Below are positions 53,101 through 62,070 of a stretch of DNA of 64,000 bases, in pieces; position 1 is the stretch's first letter; each line of letters starts with the position of its first letter. The stretch lies in assembly GCA_965221835.1 (NCBI GenBank), contig OZ244916.1, forward strand, positions 1,116,001-1,180,000, in the 5' to 3' direction. Under the pieces are notes generated by a model. That model ran no database searches. It saw only the letters and a program-made list of their open reading frames with translations, and was not told the origin of the DNA. Position numbers and translations under genes: made by a program. Source of the DNA: Persebacter sp965221835 (GTDB lineage Bacteria > Pseudomonadota > Gammaproteobacteria > Tethybacterales > Persebacteraceae).

Positions 53101-55059
53101 AATAGCGTTTTTTTCGTCCGGAATAATAATGTCGTCCATACAAATGGAAACGCCCGCACGGGTTGCACGTTCAAAACCGAATCGCATCAATTGATCGCAA
53201 AAAATCACCGTTTCCCGATGACCGCAACTGCGGAAAATTTCTTTGATCAATTGTACAATGTCGCGCTTTCGCAACACGCGATTGATCTGCGAAAAATCCA
53301 ACTGCGCCGGCAAAAATCGTTTCAGCAACGCGCGTCCGACGGTCGTTTTGATGAGAGTCGGCGATTGCATTTCGCTTTCATCTTCCGCGTTTTGTTCAAA
53401 GCGCACTTCAATCGGCGTTTGCATCGTCACCACATCCGCCGCCAACGCGCGCTCCACTTCCGAAACGCCGCTAAACTTCATTCCCGCACCGCGCGCTTCC
53501 GGACGTTCCCGCGTAGCGTAATACAATCCCAGCACCACATCCTGCGTCGGCACGATAATCGGTTCGCCATTCGCCGGCGCAAGAATATTGTTGGACGACA
53601 ACATCAGCACCCGCGCCTCCGCTTGCGCCTCCCACGACAACGGCACATGCACCGCCATTTGGTCGCCGTCAAAATCGGCGTTAAACGCCACGCACACCAA
53701 AGGATGCAATTGAATCGCCTTGCCTTCGGTCAGCACCGGCTCAAAACTTTGCACGCCAAGACGATGCAAAGTCGGTGCGCGATTCAACAGCACCGGATGC
53801 TGTTTAATGACTTCCTCCAACGCCCCCCACACTTCGGGTTCCTCGGTTTCCACCATCACGCGCGCGTTTTTAATGTTTGTCGCAACGCCATCGGCGATTA
53901 GTTTTTGGAAGACGAACGGGCGGAACAATGTCAACGCCATCTGTTTCGGCAATCCGCACTGATGCAGTTTCAGGTCGGGTCCCACGACAATCACCGAACG
54001 CCCCGAAAAATCCACCCGTTTGCCGAGCAAATTCTGGCGAAAGCGCCCCGATTTTCCTTTAATAATATCCACCACCGATTTCAACGGGCGACGGTTCGCA
54101 CCGAGAGACGGTTTGCCGCGGCGTCCGTTGTCAAGCAGCGAATCGACCGCCTCTTGCAACATCCGTTTTTCGTTGTTGACAATGACTTCCGGCGCATCCA
54201 AATCAATCAGCCGTTTTAAGCGATTATTGCGATTGATCACGCGGCGATACAAATCGTTCAAATCGGAAGTCGTAAACCGCCCGCCTTCTAATTGAACAAG
54301 CGGGCGCAGTTCGGGCGGCAAGACGGGCAACTTTTCCAGCACCATCCATTCGGGACGCAATCCGGCGTTGTGAAAATCTTCCACGATTTTAAGCCGTTTA
54401 AAAATTTTCTTGCGGCGCGTATCGGAGCCGGCACTTTCCAGTTCGGCGCGCAAAATTTCCTTTTCCGCTTCCAAATCCACGGTCTTGAGAAAATCGCGAA
54501 CGCCTTCCGCGCCGATCCCCGCCTTAAATCCGCTGCCGTATTTTTCGAGCGCTTCTTTGTATTCATCGGCGCGCAAAAGTTGACCGCGTTCCAAATCTTC
54601 GGCGCGTTCAGGGTCAATCACAACATACACTTCAAAATATAAAATCCGTTCTATGTCGCGCATTGTTAAATCAAGAATGAGTCCGATGCGAGACGGCAGC
54701 GCCTTGAAAAACAAAATGTGCGCGACCGGACACGCGAGATTGATGTGCGCCATCCGTTCGCGGCGTACGCTTGACAACGTAATTTCCACGCCGCATTTTT
54801 CGCACACCCGTCCGCGATGTTGTGCGCGTTTGTATTTGCCGCACAGACATTCAAAATCCTTCATCGGACCGAAAATTTTCGCGCAGAACAATCCGCCCGT
54901 TTCCGGACGAAAAGTACGATAGTTAATCGTCTCCGGCACTTTGACTTCGCCCCACGACCACGCGTTAATTTTTTCCGGCGGCGCCAGAGAAAGTTTTATG
55001 GCGGAAAACTCGCTTTTGTCTTCCCTGCTTTTCAGCATCGGTTCGTAAATGTTTTTCAT
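50143..55059 (-). CDS. rpoC: RNA polymerase beta' subunit with a large insertion
   Basis: 1638 residues; E. coli RpoC has 1407. The zinc site CLCGKYKRAQHRG...CEKCGVE is near residue 70, and the catalytic NADFDGDQM near residue 466. The bridge-helix and trigger-loop regions and ITGGLPRVAELFEAREPKEP are all present. From roughly residue 1200 to 1430 lies a ~235-residue helical insertion (RLKTWAEQLTANLEEAKNA, WYRSFTRRAESE, HSWNKRMADIDDAYHA) between the strand ending DEIRRGDLI and the conserved RGEEIVDGDSNPHQILEMRG block. AAGGAG precedes the ATG, nine bases after the rpoB stop. Core enzyme of transcription. Confidence 0.97.
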   Translation of the reverse strand: MKNIYEPMLKSREDKSEFSAIKLSLAPPEKINAWSWGEVKVPETINYRTFRPETGGLFCAKIFGPMKDFECLCGKYKRAQHRGRVCEKCGVEITLSSVRRERMAHINLACPVAHILFFKALPSRIGLILDLTMRDIERILYFEVYVVIDPERAEDLERGQLLRADEYKEALEKYGSGFKAGIGAEGVRDFLKTVDLEAEKEILRAELESAGSDTRRKKIFKRLKIVEDFHNAGLRPEWMVLEKLPVLPPELRPLVQLEGGRFTTSDLNDLYRRVINRNNRLKRLIDLDAPEVIVNNEKRMLQEAVDSLLDNGRRGKPSLGANRRPLKSVVDIIKGKSGRFRQNLLGKRVDFSGRSVIVVGPDLKLHQCGLPKQMALTLFRPFVFQKLIADGVATNIKNARVMVETEEPEVWGALEEVIKQHPVLLNRAPTLHRLGVQSFEPVLTEGKAIQLHPLVCVAFNADFDGDQMAVHVPLSWEAQAEARVLMLSSNNILAPANGEPIIVPTQDVVLGLYYATRERPEARGAGMKFSGVSEVERALAADVVTMQTPIEVRFEQNAEDESEMQSPTLIKTTVGRALLKRFLPAQLDFSQINRVLRKRDIVQLIKEIFRSCGHRETVIFCDQLMRFGFERATRAGVSICMDDIIIPDEKNAIIAETEAMINETREQFNNGLLTEDERYNKSVDYWDKAGEKVSRVMMKRISSDAGADGEERESFNSIYMMADSGARGSETQIKQLAGMRGLMTKPDGRIMENAITANFREGLSVLQYFISTHGARKGLSDTALKTSNSGYLTRRLVDVTQDVIIMEPDCGVDKGIVLSPVIKDGTEQVPLFDRILGRVLVRDVAHSQTGNVICAAGTYIDEQVAHNIVEAGVDEVTVRSPVTCASENGLCVKCYGRDLGRGGMVQLGEVVGVVAAQSIGEPGTQLTMRTFHIGGAASREVVADNINARNGGIIRLHVRYVENSEGDLVVVSRGGVMLVQESGGRERERYRLQYGQILKVKDGEKIEAGRMLSQRDPMSRPIVAEYAGLAKLENIEMGVNAREQSDETTGLSIVTITENKQGGKKIKWPQIKFIAPDGGEVKIPGTDTPVTIMLSPGAVLPSKVCRGEHIAVGDVIAKMPQKTARSRDITGGLPRVAELFEAREPKEPAILANASGRVSLRGMQRGKQIMAIVNDDKKESHKIAKGRTIVHKADEIRRGDLIAAEDDEHPAVYAGMSGLFSVREDSDLAEKNMEIVRQILDICNAPEMPPRLKTWAEQLTANLEEAKNAPDQLRKIVVTADKSLRKIYGAQSGGGVSGKTLSGWYRSFTRRAESESVPSQLRDWAHKTTKTLKEGGERTYANLHRLAESCGKELAEIAAAANDDDINTRLHSWNKRMADIDDAYHAATGDQNTVDDFAEQNVAEIHKRMEGLSAGGAKTVEIISAKFHSVPKARTILVQDGSSVARGEEIVDGDSNPHQILEMRGVDALVEHIVGEVQEVYRLQGVNISDKHIEVIIRQMLRNVEITSRGDSTFIPGEQVTHIKLARKNAELKEAGKRPAKGRQVLLGITKASLATDSFISAASFQETSRILTQAAIEGDRDKLHGLKENVIIGKLIPAGTGFVHRQKIREDGAQMDAENLLREELDVEKSAASGADG

Positions 55060-55068
55060 TGCGGCTCC

Positions 55069-58000
55069 TTATTCCACTTCCATGTCTATGCCCAGCGCGC
55101 GGATTTCCTGCACCAGTACATTAAACGATTCCGGCACGCCGGTTTTAGATTCTAAATTGCCTTCCGCGATGCTTTCAAATGTCCGCGTGCGATGCAAAAC
55201 ATCGTCCGATTTTACGGTGAGCATTTCGCGCAAAGTATAGGCGGCGCCATATGCTTCCAACGCCCACACCTCCATTTCGCCGAAACGTTGTCCGCCGCGC
55301 TGTGCCTTGCCGCCCAGCGGCTGCTGCGTAATCAGCGAATACGGACCGGTAGAACGGGCGTGCATTTTTTCATCCACCAGATGATGCAATTTCATAATAT
55401 ACATATTGCCCACCGTCACCGGTCGTTCAAATTGTACGCCGCTGTATCCGTCGTATAAAATCATCTGTCCGGAAGCGGGCAAATCGGCGAGCGATAACAT
55501 CCGGCGAATGTCGCGTTCGGTCGCGCCGTCAAAAATCGGAGTCGCAAACGGTACGCCTTTTTGCAAATTGGATGCGGTTTCCAAAACTTCTTCGTCCGAC
55601 AAAACGGCAGGGTCAAAACCGCCGCCGTCCTCTTCGTACACTTCTTTCAGAAACGCGCGAATTTTCGCCGTCTGTTTGTCGCGTTCCAGTCGCAACATTT
55701 CTTGTATTTTGACGCCGAGTCCGCGCGCCGCCAATCCGAGATGCGTTTCCAAAATTTGTCCGACATTCATCCGAGACGGTACGCCGAGCGGACTCAACAC
55801 GATATCCACCGGCGTACCGTCTTGCATATACGGCATACTTTCCGCCGGCACAATTTTGGATACCACGCCTTTGTTGCCGTGCCGCCCCGCCATTTTGTCG
55901 CCGACTTGCAGATTGCGTTTGATGGCAACATAAACCTTGACGGTTTTTAAGATTCCTTGCGGCAACGGATGCCCTTCGGTTATTTTTTTCTGCTGTTTTT
56001 TGAGCGCGGTCGCTTGCCGGGTGCGTTCGGTTTTTAGAAAATCATCTATTCCCTGAATCTGTTCATTGATATCTTGTGCGGATACACGCAAACGCGGAAA
56101 TTGATTTTTCTTCAACGACTTCAATGCAGTTTCGCCGAGCGTATCGCCTTGCTTGATAGTGCCCACCGCAACAGTTGATTTGCGTCCGCGAACAAGTGCG
56201 CGAATTCGCATGACTGCATCCTCTTCCAGAATGCGCCACGCCTCGGCTTGATCGCGTTTGAACTCGCGCATTTCGGCGTCCCAAATGCTTTGAATGCGTT
56301 TGCCGGCGGTGATTTTTCCGCTTTTGTCGCGTTTTTTGACTTCATCGCTGTCAAAAACTTTGACATCAATCACCACCCCCGAAGAGCCCGGCGGCATCCG
56401 CAACGAAGTGTCTTTTACATCTTTCGCTTTGTCGCCGAACACCGCCTGCAAAAGTTTTTCTTCCGGCGTCAATTGCCGTTCGCCTTTCGGCGTAATTTTG
56501 CCGACAAGAATGTCGCCCGGTTTAACATGCACGCCAATATTTACAATTCCCTCTTCGTCCAAATTGGCAACCGAAGTTTCGGACTGATGCGGCACATCGC
56601 GAGTGATTTCTTCATCGCCGAATTGTGTGCTGCGCGTGTGCGCGATTTCTTCAATAATATGTACGGAAGCGAAACGTTGTTCGGAAACAACCCGTTCGGA
56701 AATGAGAATTGAATCTTCGTAGTTGTAGCCGTTCCACGGCATGAACGCGACAAGCAAGTTTTGACCAAGCGCGATTTCGCCCATATCGGTTGCCGCACCG
56801 TCCGCAATCACATCGCCCGCCATAATCACATCCCCTTCGCGCACAATCGGGCGATGGTTGATGCCGGTGTTTTGGTTGGAACGCGTATAGCGAGTCAGAT
56901 GATAAATGTCGACACCCGCTCCGCCCGCCCGCACTTCATCATCGTTTACGCGCACCGCGATTCGGTCGGCGTCAACATAACTCACCGTCCCGCCGCAACG
57001 CGCTTGCAACGCCGAACCGGAACCTTTGACAACCAGCCGTTCCAGACCGGTGCCGACCAGCGGTTTTTCCGGATAAATGCACGGCACGCCTTGCCGCTGC
57101 ATATTGGAACCCATCAACGCGCGGTTAGCGTCATCGTGTTCCAAAAACGGAATCAGGGATGCCGCCACCGATGCGATTTGAGATGGCGCGATGTCCACAT
57201 AATCCACATCTTCCGGCGCGCATAAAATAAACTCGCCGTCTCGCCGTGCGGTAATTAGCGATTCGATGAAATGCCCGTTTTTGTCGCGCTTGTTACTCGC
57301 CTGCGCAATGGTGCGCCCTTGCTCGTCAATCGCCGACAAACGCTCCACCTGGTCGGTCGCGATTCCGTCTTGCACGCGCACATAAGGCGTACGCAAAAAG
57401 CCGTACTCATCCACTTCCGCATAAAGCGACATAGAATTGATCAAACCGATATTCGGTCCTTCCGGCGTTTCAATCGGACATATCCGCCCGTAATGCGACG
57501 GATGCACATCCCGCACTTCAAAACCAACGCGGTCGCGATTCAAACCGCCGACACCGAACGCCGATACCCGCCGCTTGTGTGTAATTTCTGCCAGCGGATT
57601 CGTCTGATCCATAAACTGCGAAAGTTGGTTGCCGTTAAAAAACTCCGCCACCGTGGAACTGACCGCCTTGGCGCTGATCATGTCGTGCGGCATCAGATTG
57701 TCCACTTCGGCGCGCGACAAACGGTCGCGAATGGCGCGGTTCACGCGCAACAATCCTTGCTCAAACTGATTGGCGATAAACTCGCCGACCGCACGCACGC
57801 GGCGATTGGAAAGCGTATCTATGTCGTCCGCCTTTTCCTTGCCGTTGCGCAACGCCACAAGATATCTGACCACCGTCAAAATATCAAGCGAAGACGGCGT
57901 AGTTTGTTTTTCCACCCGCACCTGCAATGCTTGCGCCAGCGCATCGCGAATCTCGCCCGCCTTCTCCGATGAAAGATTTTCGGCAATCGGGCGGCGCGGC

Positions 58001-60306
58001 GTAAAATGCCGGATATACGCGAGATAATCCAGCGCCGATTTTTCGTCTGTAAAACATTCCGTTTGCACCAACGCCCGCGCGGCGGCGGCTGTCGCGCTTT
58101 TGTTTAACCGCGCCGATTCGCCATCCACGACAACTTTATATTCCATCGCGGGACGTTTTTCTGGCACCGGAAAACACGCGCGACGATAACCGGCGCGCCC
58201 CTGATATTCGCGCTCCGGCGCGCCCGGATGCAAACGATGATTGAATTTCATCCGCCCTACCCGCGACATATTGTAACTCGCGGCGTCCAACAAAATCATA
58301 TCCAAATGATTGTTTACGACTTCGCGGTTAGGCGGATCGCCGGGGCGCAAAATCCGGTAAATCGCCTCGCGCGATTTTTCTTCGTCCAAGGTCTCATCCA
58401 GCGCCAAAGTTTTGGCAATAAAATCGCCATGGTCAAACTCGTTTGCATACAATGTTTTAATATCCAGCGCATCTTCGGCGCATTTGCTTTCTTCGCGCAG
58501 CCGGTCCAGCAACATCTGATCAATTTCGGTGTTGGCGCCCGCCGTTTCCCAATAAAAATCGCGGGCGAATTTGCATCCCGGCGCATCGCCGATTTTTTGG
58601 CGCAACGACTCCAGCATTTTGTTGGTGATTTCGTCCCCCGCGCTCGCCCATATTTCCCCGTCGTCGGCGACAATGTCGTCAGGCAATCGCCCCTGCCCCT
58701 TGCGGGAATCCAGCACATTGAGAAATGTCTCATTTATCGCCGCACCGGCGGGAGTTTTCGGACGCACATCCTCCGCCAGCCGCCTCCCGTACAAAAAAGT
58801 ATCGCTGACCGGATGATATTTGCCTTCCATTGCCGCCAACTTGCGCAAATCTATTTTTTTGATGCGGTGCTGTTTGGCAACCATAACTTTGTGAATGTGA
58901 ACTTCGTCTACGCCGGCTTCCATCAAATCCGCCGTCTGCGCAAACCGGCGCGCGCGCGCAACCACGGTGCCGTCCGGCGTCATCGCATCTCGTGCCAAAA
59001 GACATTCGGATATTTGCGCCGCCGCCGAATCGGCAAGCGATATTTTGTCCCGCCGCGAAGTGTCGCACAAATCAAAATCCAAAGACGCTTTCGCCAAAAA
59101 CTTGCCGCGCAACAGCCATTCGGCGGCGCCCGCTTCGTCGCCGAGACGAATTTCTTCGGCATCGTAAAACTCGCGCAAAATCCGCGCCTTGTCATATCCC
59201 AACGCCTTCAACAAAATCGTCACCGGCATCTTCCGTTTGCGGTCTATGCGAAAATATAAAATGTCGCGTTTGTCAAACTCAAAATCAAGCCACGAACCGT
59301 TGTACGGAATAATGCGCGCGCTGTACAAATATTTTCCGCCGCTGGTATTGCGCCCGGAATCGTGTTCAAAAAGCACGCCCGGCGAACGGTGCAATTGCGA
59401 CACCACCACGCGTTCGGTGCCGTTAATGACAAAAGAACCGTCGTCGGTCATCAGCGGCAACTGCCCCATATACACGGTTTCCGATTTAATTTCTTTGGTC
59501 GGTCCGCCTTTCTTTTCGCGGATTTCCATGGCGATGTCGGCATAAACGGCAGATTCGTAAGTCAGCCCGCGGAGTTTGCACTCCGGCACCGTATACACCG
59601 GCGGATGCAATTCGTATTTTTCAAAATGCAACACCACCGCGCCGGAACTGGATTCAATCGGAAACACCGATTGAAACGCGCCTTGCAAACCGCGCACAGA
59701 ACGATTCGCCGGGTCCGCATCCCGCTGCAAAAAATCGGCATAAGATTGTTTTTGCAATTTCATCAAAGACGGGATTTCGGACTGCGCGCCGTGACGGGCG
59801 AACGAGCGGCGCGGGCGGCGTTTTTCGGTATAACTCGGCGCCTTGCCCGAATTTAGAGTGCTGACCGCTTTTGTCGGCGTATCCAGTTGCGATACTTCTA
59901 TGTCCAACTCTTCGCGCGTGCCGGACGGCTGCCAACTTTCCGCCTTTTTCGGCGGCGCGATTCCCGAAATGTCGTCGACCATTTTCCACAACTCGGAAAA
60001 CGGCGCGTCCGGATTTTCCCGCAGTTTTTGCGCCCGTTCTTTTATATCGTCGCCGTCTTCCGATTTTTCCACAATCTGCTGAAGATGTTTTGACAACCGC
60101 CGCTTTTCGTTTTTGGCGAAACGGGGAATTGTCAGCAAAATCTCGCGCAACTTTTCCAAATCGCCGGCGTTCAGCGCGTTGTTGACCGATTTTGATAAGG
60201 CGGCGATGTCCGTATCGGGCGGCGTCTCCACGGCACCTTCGGTACATGCTTGCATCAGCACGCGATACAAACGTTTCGTTTCCAACTGACGGGGGGTCTG
60301 AGCCAT
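55069..60306 (-). CDS. rpoB: RNA polymerase beta subunit, extended form
   Basis: 1745 residues; E. coli RpoB has 1342. Canonical sequence begins near residue 157 (SYTEKRRPRRSF aligns with the E. coli start), so the first ~155 residues are an extra, charged helical extension. AAGGAG before the ATG at 60306, and no Met, GTG or TTG codon near residue 157, mean it is really translated. Further additions sit between the DFEFDKRDILYFRIDRKRK block and FDHGDFIAKTL (~130 residues extra) and between VGRMKFNHRLH and LRNGKEKADDIDTLSNRR (~105 extra). The rifampicin region reads FFNGNQLSQFMDQTNPLAEI and HKRRVSAFG (Phe at E. coli position L533). The C-terminal GDKMAGRHGNKG and ARSTGPYSLITQQPLGGKAQ blocks are intact. 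Confidence 0.97.
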   Translation of the reverse strand: MAQTPRQLETKRLYRVLMQACTEGAVETPPDTDIAALSKSVNNALNAGDLEKLREILLTIPRFAKNEKRRLSKHLQQIVEKSEDGDDIKERAQKLRENPDAPFSELWKMVDDISGIAPPKKAESWQPSGTREELDIEVSQLDTPTKAVSTLNSGKAPSYTEKRRPRRSFARHGAQSEIPSLMKLQKQSYADFLQRDADPANRSVRGLQGAFQSVFPIESSSGAVVLHFEKYELHPPVYTVPECKLRGLTYESAVYADIAMEIREKKGGPTKEIKSETVYMGQLPLMTDDGSFVINGTERVVVSQLHRSPGVLFEHDSGRNTSGGKYLYSARIIPYNGSWLDFEFDKRDILYFRIDRKRKMPVTILLKALGYDKARILREFYDAEEIRLGDEAGAAEWLLRGKFLAKASLDFDLCDTSRRDKISLADSAAAQISECLLARDAMTPDGTVVARARRFAQTADLMEAGVDEVHIHKVMVAKQHRIKKIDLRKLAAMEGKYHPVSDTFLYGRRLAEDVRPKTPAGAAINETFLNVLDSRKGQGRLPDDIVADDGEIWASAGDEITNKMLESLRQKIGDAPGCKFARDFYWETAGANTEIDQMLLDRLREESKCAEDALDIKTLYANEFDHGDFIAKTLALDETLDEEKSREAIYRILRPGDPPNREVVNNHLDMILLDAASYNMSRVGRMKFNHRLHPGAPEREYQGRAGYRRACFPVPEKRPAMEYKVVVDGESARLNKSATAAAARALVQTECFTDEKSALDYLAYIRHFTPRRPIAENLSSEKAGEIRDALAQALQVRVEKQTTPSSLDILTVVRYLVALRNGKEKADDIDTLSNRRVRAVGEFIANQFEQGLLRVNRAIRDRLSRAEVDNLMPHDMISAKAVSSTVAEFFNGNQLSQFMDQTNPLAEITHKRRVSAFGVGGLNRDRVGFEVRDVHPSHYGRICPIETPEGPNIGLINSMSLYAEVDEYGFLRTPYVRVQDGIATDQVERLSAIDEQGRTIAQASNKRDKNGHFIESLITARRDGEFILCAPEDVDYVDIAPSQIASVAASLIPFLEHDDANRALMGSNMQRQGVPCIYPEKPLVGTGLERLVVKGSGSALQARCGGTVSYVDADRIAVRVNDDEVRAGGAGVDIYHLTRYTRSNQNTGINHRPIVREGDVIMAGDVIADGAATDMGEIALGQNLLVAFMPWNGYNYEDSILISERVVSEQRFASVHIIEEIAHTRSTQFGDEEITRDVPHQSETSVANLDEEGIVNIGVHVKPGDILVGKITPKGERQLTPEEKLLQAVFGDKAKDVKDTSLRMPPGSSGVVIDVKVFDSDEVKKRDKSGKITAGKRIQSIWDAEMREFKRDQAEAWRILEEDAVMRIRALVRGRKSTVAVGTIKQGDTLGETALKSLKKNQFPRLRVSAQDINEQIQGIDDFLKTERTRQATALKKQQKKITEGHPLPQGILKTVKVYVAIKRNLQVGDKMAGRHGNKGVVSKIVPAESMPYMQDGTPVDIVLSPLGVPSRMNVGQILETHLGLAARGLGVKIQEMLRLERDKQTAKIRAFLKEVYEEDGGGFDPAVLSDEEVLETASNLQKGVPFATPIFDGATERDIRRMLSLADLPASGQMILYDGYSGVQFERPVTVGNMYIMKLHHLVDEKMHARSTGPYSLITQQPLGGKAQRGGQRFGEMEVWALEAYGAAYTLREMLTVKSDDVLHRTRTFESIAEGNLESKTGVPESFNVLVQEIRALGIDMEVE

Positions 60307-60370
60307 ATAGTTCTCCTTAACGAAAGCGGGACAATTCGGGCAAGCGACCGCTCACATATAAGAAAGCGGC

Positions 60371-60400
60371 GTACGCGCCGCGCCGTTGCGGCGCGACGGT
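60371..60400 (-). promoter_or_regulatory. Hairpin in the rplL-rpoB spacer
   Basis: CGCGCCG-TTG-CGGCGCG (60379-60395), a perfect seven-base stem without a T run. In E. coli this spacer holds an attenuator and an RNase III site; this hairpin may play the same part in setting ribosomal protein versus polymerase levels. Confidence 0.5.
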
Positions 60401-60417
60401 AAAATGACAAAGATGAA

Positions 60418-60789
60418 TTACTTGACCTCGCAGGCGGCGCCGGCTTCTTGCAAAAGTTTCGCTGCTTCTTCGGCATCGCCTTTGGCAACTTTTTCCTTGA
60501 CCGGCTTGGGCGCGCTCTCCACCAACTCCTTGGCTTCTTTCAGACCCAAACCGGTGATTTGCCGGACCGCTTTGATGACCGCGACTTTGTTGTCGCCGAA
60601 AGAGGTGATGACGACATCAAACTGCGTCTTCTCTTCGGCGGCGGCGGCATCTCCGGCAACCGCCGGACCGGCGACCGCAACGGGTGCCGCCGCAGAAACG
60701 CCGAATTTCTCCTCCATCTCTTTGATCATTTCGGATAGCTCCAAAACCGACATTGCGCCGATTGCATCCATAATTTCCGTTTTGTTCAT
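60418..60789 (-). CDS. rplL: Ribosomal protein bL12 (L7/L12)
   Basis: 123 residues. N-terminal dimerisation helix (SVLELSEMIKEMEEKFGV), Ala/Pro-rich hinge (AAAPVAVAGPAVAGDAAAAE) and the conserved C-terminal domain (FGDNKVAVIKAVRQITGLGL, KEAKELVESAPKPVKE). Forms the stalk of the large ribosomal subunit that recruits translation factors. Ends ...GAACEVK, with an unusual Cys near the C-terminus. Good AAGGAG ribosome binding site. Confidence 0.97.
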   Translation of the reverse strand: MNKTEIMDAIGAMSVLELSEMIKEMEEKFGVSAAAPVAVAGPAVAGDAAAAEEKTQFDVVITSFGDNKVAVIKAVRQITGLGLKEAKELVESAPKPVKEKVAKGDAEEAAKLLQEAGAACEVK

Positions 60790-60838
60790 GATATTGCTCC
60801 TTTTTTAAGAATGGTGGAATGAAAAACCGCTATACACA

Positions 60839-61363
60839 TTATTCGCCCGCTTTTTGATCTCTGACCGCCGCCAATAAACGCACAAACCGCGAAGGAATTT
60901 CGTTTAGTGTGCGCGCAAAACCGCTCACCGGTGCTTGCATCGTCCGCAACAATGTCGCCAACAATTCCGGGCGTGGCGGAATGGACGCCAGCCGCCCGAT
61001 ATCCGCCGCCGACAATACGACACCGTCCACCAGCGCACCGCCGCGAATGACAAATCTTTCGTTGTTTTTTGCGGTTTGCGCGAAAACTTTGGCGATTGCC
61101 GCGATATCCGTTGCCGTGCCGAAAATAAGCGGACCCGACAAAAATGTTTCCAGCGGCGAATATGGACTATCGGCTATCGCCCTTTTGACCAGCGTATTTT
61201 TAATCACCTGCGCGCGTCCGTCCCCTTCGCGAATCTCGCGGCGAAATGTCGTCATTTGCGCCGCCGATAATCCGGCGTTTTCGGCAATAAACACCGCCGA
61301 AGACGCCATAAAGCGTTCTCTCGCTTCGGCGACGATGGTATTTTTGCGATCTTTGCCTATCAT
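60839..61363 (-). CDS. rplJ: Ribosomal protein uL10
   Basis: 174 residues from the ATG at 61363; GGGAG lies upstream and an in-frame TTG directly precedes it. Family features: RERFMASSAVFIAENAGLSA, TTFRREIREG, VIKNTLVKRAI, GPLIFGTATDIAAIAKVFA. Anchors the L7/L12 stalk. Only 19 bp separate it from rplA, so the L10-binding leader that usually controls rplJL cannot be in the usual spacer. Confidence 0.96.
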   Translation of the reverse strand: MIGKDRKNTIVAEARERFMASSAVFIAENAGLSAAQMTTFRREIREGDGRAQVIKNTLVKRAIADSPYSPLETFLSGPLIFGTATDIAAIAKVFAQTAKNNERFVIRGGALVDGVVLSAADIGRLASIPPRPELLATLLRTMQAPVSGFARTLNEIPSRFVRLLAAVRDQKAGE

Positions 61364-61382
61364 CAATTTGTCTCCCGGTTTG

Positions 61383-62069
61383 TCATCTGTACGCCGAAAT
61401 ATCCACCGCAACGGAACGCCCCATCGTCGCCGATACCGACATCCGCCGCAAATACATTCCCTTCGCCGTTGAAGGTTTGGAACGCTTCAATGCCGCGATT
61501 AAACTTTCAATATTTTGCTTCAAATCGGCGGCAGCAAAAGATGCCTTGCCCACGGACGCATGTATGATTCCGGTTTTGTCGGCGCGATAGCGCACCTGTC
61601 CCGCCTTCGCGTTTTTCACCGCTTCCGCCGGATCGGCGGCGACCGTGCCGCTTTTCGGATTTGGCATCAGCCCGCGGGGTCCCAAAATCCGCCCCGCCGG
61701 CGCGAGTTTGCGCATCGCGTCCGGCGTTGCAATTAGTACATCAAAATCGGTCGCACCGCCCATAATTTCGGCAATTAAATCTTCAAATCCGACTTTGTCG
61801 GCGCCCGCATCTTTCGCCGCCTGCTCGCCATCGCCGGAAACGACAACCGCTACGCGTGTCGTTTTGCCGGTGCCCGCCGGTAAAACAACCGCCCCGCGCA
61901 CCGCCTGATCGGATTTTTTGGGGTCTATACCCAATTGAATTGCAACATCAATTGTTTCGTCAAACTTCGCGCCGCTGCCGCCCGACATCGCGCTCAACGC
62001 CTCATCCAGCCCGCACCGCGATTCCGGTTTTTGGGCGTTTTGCAATCGTTTGCATATCTTTTTCGCCAT
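61383..62069 (-). CDS. rplA: Ribosomal protein uL1
   Basis: 228 residues, normal length. Conserved KFDETIDVAIQLGIDPKKSD, VVLPAGTGKTTRVAVVV, GRILGPRGLMPNPKSGTV and YRADKTGIIHASVGK. L1 binds 23S rRNA at the E site and is often the repressor of its own operon. One base separates its ATG from the rplK stop. Confidence 0.97.
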   Translation of the reverse strand: MAKKICKRLQNAQKPESRCGLDEALSAMSGGSGAKFDETIDVAIQLGIDPKKSDQAVRGAVVLPAGTGKTTRVAVVVSGDGEQAAKDAGADKVGFEDLIAEIMGGATDFDVLIATPDAMRKLAPAGRILGPRGLMPNPKSGTVAADPAEAVKNAKAGQVRYRADKTGIIHASVGKASFAAADLKQNIESLIAALKRSKPSTAKGMYLRRMSVSATMGRSVAVDISAYR

Positions 62070-62070
62070 T

